NCBI GenBank assembly: GCA_000504605.1
Contig: AZHQ01000016.1
Coordinates: forward strand, 1-18,120
DNA length: 18,120 nucleotides
Source of the DNA: an alpha proteobacterium SCGC AAA288-E13
Lineage (GTDB): Bacteria > Pseudomonadota > Alphaproteobacteria > Pelagibacterales > Pelagibacteraceae
Reading direction: 5' to 3'
Shown here: positions 15,122-18,120 of the stretch, piece after piece
Layout: each line of letters opens with the position of its first letter
Position numbering within the stretch: the first letter of the stretch is position 1
Program-made: the position numbers and the translations under genes
The notes under the pieces: generated by a model
The model's database searches: none
What the model saw: the letters and a program-made list of their open reading frames with translations, nothing else
Told to the model about the DNA's origin: nothing

Positions 15122-15679
15122 AAGTATTAAATACAATAATTAATGGTTTAAAGATTATCAAACCAAAAATATTTAGAGATAAAAGAGGATATTTTTTTGA
15201 AAGTTTTAATGTAAAAAAATATAAAAAACATAATTTTAGATAATCATTTTGTTCAAGATGACCACTCCTTTTCAAAAAAAAATGTACTAAGAGGTATACA
15301 TTTTCAACATAAAAAACCACAAAATCAACTTTTATATTTAGTTGAGGGAAAAATATTTATTGTTTTTGTAGATTTAAGACCTAAGTCAAAATCTTTTAAA
15401 AAGCAGTATTCATTGATATTAAATTCAAAAAATCACATGCAAATTTTTCAACCCGCTGGCGTTGGCTCGGGGTATTATGTTTTGTCAAAACAATCACATT
15501 TAATTTATAAAGTTTCTGAACTTTTTGATAAAAAAAATGAAAGTGGAATTTTATGGAATGATAAAATGTTAAATATAAAATGGCCCTGCAAGTTTCCTAA
15601 ATTGAGTGATAATGACAAAAAAAATGCCAGGTTAAAGGATATTAATTTATATAAATATAGAGACTTATTAAAATTGTGA
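15118..15679 (+). pseudogene. rfbC: dTDP-4-dehydrorhamnose 3,5-epimerase-like (RfbC), frameshifted
   Basis: The GTG at 15118 opens MKVLNTIINGLKIIKPKIFR and then DKRGYFFESFNVKK, the RfbC N terminus, but stops at TAA 15241-15243. The frame one base later carries LDNHFVQDDHSFSKKNVLRG, IHFQ and the rest of the cupin to TGA 15677-15679. One surplus A in the runs at 15213-15228 explains the break; corrected length is 186 residues. Retained relative to Salmonella RmlC: the His of LRGxHFQ, the Tyr of IYK and the Asp of LWND. Changed: the substrate lysine (GKL becomes NQL) and the AHG histidine (becomes GSG). This suggests altered specificity, perhaps a single-position epimerase. It shares GTGA overlaps with both neighbours. 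Confidence 0.82.
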
Positions 15680-16917
15680 TTTTACGCACCAATAATTGTA
15701 GATTTTGTAATCAAGATATTAAAAGCATAATATCTTTTGGAAAAATGCCAATAGCGAATGGATTTATTGATAAAAAAGATTTGGACAGTGAATATTTTTT
15801 TAATTTAGAAGCAGCTTTTTGCACTAATTGTTCTTTATTTCAACTAATTGAAATGCCTGACCCAAAAATATTGTTCAATCAAAATTATGCCTATCATTCA
15901 GGACAGTCTAAATCTATGCAAAGTCACTTTAAGGATATTGCAAAGATGCTTATCAATAAATATAATTTAAAGGTAAATCAGCTCTGTGTCGAAATTGGTA
16001 ATAATGATGGGGGTATTGTTGAGTATTTAAGTGATCTTGGATACAATCATCTTGGAGTAGATCCATCTACCAACGTTTCTAATATTGCCAAAAGCAAAGG
16101 TATTAACGTACTTAATGATTATTTTAGCTTTGACGTTGCTAAAAAAATTTCAAAAGATTATAAAAAAGCTGATTTTATTTTGGCAGCAAATGCACTTGCC
16201 CATATTCCTGATTTGCAATCGGTTTTTTCAGGAATCGAGAATCTTTTGTCAGATGATGGCATTTTTATAACAGAAGACCCTTATCTAATCGATGTTTTTA
16301 CAAAAAATTCATATGATCAAATTTATGACGAACATGTTTATATTTTTTCATTAACCTCAATGCAAAATATTTGTAGTAAATTTGGTTTAGAATTGTTTGA
16401 TGTGGAGCATATTGATACATCCGGGGGAAGCTTAAGATATTTTATTGCAAAAAAAGGCGTTTATAACAAAACTAAAAATTATAATTTTTTCTTAAATTAC
16501 GAAAAAAAATTCAATTTGTTGAATAATAGAATTTACGTTGATTTTAATAAGAGCTGTAAAAAATCAAAAGAAGAACTATTAAAGCTTCTAAAAACTTTAA
16601 CAAATAAGAATAAGACAATCTGCGGGTATTCTGCTACTTCAAAAAGCACAACAATATATAACTACTGTGGAATTAGCACTGAGTACATTAAGTTTATTAC
16701 CGATACTACTCCCATTAAACAAAATAAACTATCCCCAGGAATGCATATTCCTATTTATGACTACAAGTATTTTAATGAAAATTTACCCGACTATTGTTTT
16801 TTGCTTGCTTGGAATTTAAAAGAAGAAATTTTAAATAAGGAAAAAAATAATTTTTCAACTAAAGGTAAATGGATATCACACGTACCCCATGTTCATATAT
16901 TAAATGATATACTTTAA
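15676..16917 (+). CDS. SAM-dependent NDP-sugar C-methyltransferase
   Basis: 413 residues with the three-part layout of TylC3/EvaC/NovU-type sugar C-methyltransferases. An N-terminal zinc-binding domain has cysteine pairs C8/C11 and C49/C52 and the FGKMPIANGF segment. A central SAM domain has EIGNNDGG (106-113), a GVDPS second-strand motif, and EDPYLIDVF followed by IYDEHVYIFS, with the catalytic Tyr/Glu/His cluster around 217-222. A C-terminal Rossmann-like domain has ICGYSATSKSTTIYNYCG and a TPIKQNKLSPG loop. The family adds a methyl group to C3 (sometimes C5) of a keto sugar. The GTG start at 15676 overlaps the rfbC stop, and its end overlaps the aminotransferase by 14 bases. Confidence 0.9.
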   Translation: MILRTNNCRFCNQDIKSIISFGKMPIANGFIDKKDLDSEYFFNLEAAFCTNCSLFQLIEMPDPKILFNQNYAYHSGQSKSMQSHFKDIAKMLINKYNLKVNQLCVEIGNNDGGIVEYLSDLGYNHLGVDPSTNVSNIAKSKGINVLNDYFSFDVAKKISKDYKKADFILAANALAHIPDLQSVFSGIENLLSDDGIFITEDPYLIDVFTKNSYDQIYDEHVYIFSLTSMQNICSKFGLELFDVEHIDTSGGSLRYFIAKKGVYNKTKNYNFFLNYEKKFNLLNNRIYVDFNKSCKKSKEELLKLLKTLTNKNKTICGYSATSKSTTIYNYCGISTEYIKFITDTTPIKQNKLSPGMHIPIYDYKYFNENLPDYCFLLAWNLKEEILNKEKNNFSTKGKWISHVPHVHILNDIL

Positions 16918-17986
16918 TTTTCCTAAATCTGTTTACTTAAAATATAGAGAAAAAATTAACAAAACAGTTTTAAAAGTTTTAAATAGTGGAAATTATGTAA
17001 AATCTAAAGAGCTTAACAAATTTGAAAAAAATTTTGCACAATACATCAAAACTAAATTTGCTGTAGGAGTCGGCAATGCTACCGATGCTATTTTTATAGC
17101 ACTAAAAGCACTTAATGTTGGTTATGGCGATGAAGTAATTACAGTATCACATACGGCCACCGGGACTGCTATGGGTATATTAAATACAGGTGCCAAACCA
17201 GTATTTTGTGATATAAGTGAAAGAGATTTTAATATTGATATTTCTTTCATTTCAAAAAAAATTACAAAAAAAACAAAAGCTATAGTCATAGTTCATTTAT
17301 ATGGTCAATCTTGTGAAATGAAAGATCTTTTGTATCTAGCCAAAAAAAAAGGTCTACCAGTTATAGAAGATTGTTCTCAATCAACAGGAGGAAAATACAA
17401 AAAAAGATATTTAGGTTCCCTCGGTATGTTCGGATGCTTTAGTTTTTTTCCAACAAAAAATCTTTCATGCATCGGAGATGGCGGAATGATTACAACTAAT
17501 GATTCCTTTTATTATAAAAAAATTAATTATTTACGAGAATATGGATGGAACGAAAATAGAAATGCACAATTAATTGGAATAAACTCCAGACTTGATGAAA
17601 TTCAAGCAGCTATTTTAAATGTAAAACTAAAATACTTGAACAAAGATAATAGCGAAAGAAGATCAATAGCAAATTATTACAACAAAAACATTAATAACTA
17701 TAAAATTATGAAACCCTTAGAAAAACCTAACTGTTATCATGTATATCATTTATACGTAATTAGATGTAAGAATAGGGATAAACTAATTTATGAATTAAGA
17801 AAAAAAGAAATATTTGCCGGTATTCACTATAGTAAAGCGGTTCATCAACAGCAATTATTTGACGGTAATAAAAATTATCTCCCAATCACAGATAAAATTT
17901 CAAAGGAAGTGTTATCATTACCGATTTATCCTGGTTTAAGAAAAAAATCTTTAAAAAAAGTTATTGATGTAATAAATAATTTTTAA
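16904..17986 (+). CDS. DegT/DnrJ/EryC1-family sugar aminotransferase
   Basis: 360 residues, PLP fold type I. Seen: VGVGNATDAIFIALKAL (cofactor phosphate region), VSHTATGTAMGI, VHLYGQ, VIEDCSQSTGGKYKKRYLGS with the PLP-pyridine aspartate, FSFFPTKNLSCIGDGG with the Schiff-base lysine at K185, and NSRLDEIQAAIL. These match FdtB/QdtB/DesV-like enzymes that aminate a 3-keto (or 4-keto) dTDP sugar using glutamate. With an FdtA-type isomerase three genes upstream, C3 amination is the most likely reaction. The start overlaps the methyltransferase gene by 14 bases, so the operon is tightly coupled. All catalytic residues are intact, unlike the two frameshifted neighbours. Confidence 0.92.
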   Translation: MIYFNFPKSVYLKYREKINKTVLKVLNSGNYVKSKELNKFEKNFAQYIKTKFAVGVGNATDAIFIALKALNVGYGDEVITVSHTATGTAMGILNTGAKPVFCDISERDFNIDISFISKKITKKTKAIVIVHLYGQSCEMKDLLYLAKKKGLPVIEDCSQSTGGKYKKRYLGSLGMFGCFSFFPTKNLSCIGDGGMITTNDSFYYKKINYLREYGWNENRNAQLIGINSRLDEIQAAILNVKLKYLNKDNSERRSIANYYNKNINNYKIMKPLEKPNCYHVYHLYVIRCKNRDKLIYELRKKEIFAGIHYSKAVHQQQLFDGNKNYLPITDKISKEVLSLPIYPGLRKKSLKKVIDVINNF

Positions 17987-18025
17987 TTTTAAAAAAATTT
18001 TTTTTATTGAGCAATTATTAGATTA

Positions 18026-18120
18026 TAAATATAAATTATATGAAAAGAATTATTATAACAGGCGGGACTGGACATATAGGTTCATATCTCATAAGAAATT
18101 TACACATATTGTTGCCAAAT
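18026..18120. repeat. Inverted repeat, right copy (95 bp, to window edge)
   Basis: Exact reverse complement of 13285-13379, running to the last base of the window. Upstream of 18026 the two leaders are unrelated. This copy sits naturally 39 bases after the aminotransferase and in the same direction, as expected for the next gene of that operon. Confidence 0.97.
18040..18120 (+). CDS. NAD-dependent epimerase/dehydratase, N-terminal part (runs off window)
   Basis: The ATG at 18040 opens 27 codons with the cofactor loop GGTGHIG, identical at DNA level to the start of the minus-strand epimerase at 12427-13365. Being co-directional and just 53 bases after the aminotransferase, it reads as the next gene of the sugar operon: an NDP-sugar epimerase or reductase. 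The rest is outside the window, so whether it is full length is unknown. Confidence 0.85.
   Translation, partial: MKRIIITGGTGHIGSYLIRNLHILLPN

Noticed and set aside
12324..18120. Transposon or integron as the source of the inverted repeats
   Set aside because: No transposase, integrase, resolvase or target-site duplication is visible; the repeat consists of ordinary gene coding sequence.

Overview
The window looks like a stretch of a very AT-rich, tightly packed marine alphaproteobacterial chromosome, most likely SAR11/Pelagibacterales or a close relative. The reasons are the strongly A/T-biased codons, mostly tiny or overlapping intergenic spaces, the alphaproteobacterial TrcR (DUF1013) regulator beside rpmE and rpsU, and small secreted proteins with a leader of the type MKKLSLYVFLVL. 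This placement is inference from content; no marker comparison was possible.

Positions 1-5666 are conserved housekeeping sequence on the plus strand. They hold the 3' end of gap, then pgk and class I aldolase (lower glycolysis/gluconeogenesis), a ThiE-like protein, EF-P, an inositol-monophosphatase family protein, L31, TrcR, a 36-codon small ORF, S21 (apparently started at ATT behind a GGAGG site) and initiator tRNA-fMet. A possible terminator follows. Positions 5761-6162 hold a small exported protein on the minus strand.

Positions 6253-10960 form a plus-strand cluster: TrpB2-type beta-subunit, a DUF1015 protein, SerC and an ACT-less SerA. SerA and SerC make O-phosphoserine, which some TrpB2 enzymes use as substrate, so the cluster may link phosphoserine to tryptophan synthesis. 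A convergent MORN-repeat exported protein closes this section.

Positions 11607-18120 are an accessory nucleotide-sugar region. On the minus strand are an RmlD-like reductase, a 34-codon remnant of a sugar C-methyltransferase, and a UDP-sugar-epimerase-like SDR. On the plus strand are the last 87 codons of rfbA, a 4,6-dehydratase-like SDR (frameshifted), an FdtA-type ketoisomerase, an RfbC-type epimerase (frameshifted), a sugar C-methyltransferase and a DegT-family aminotransferase. The enzyme set points to a dTDP-linked deoxyamino sugar, possibly C-methylated, for a surface glycan.

The most striking structural fact is that the last 95 bases of the window (18026-18120), which start a new epimerase gene, are an exact inverted copy of 13285-13379. 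On the left copy the identity stops exactly where in-frame rfbA coding begins at 13380. This is a clean fold-back junction: either a true inverted duplication or an amplification/assembly chimera. Two single-base frameshifts in A/T homopolymers in the same section make sequence quality a real question there.
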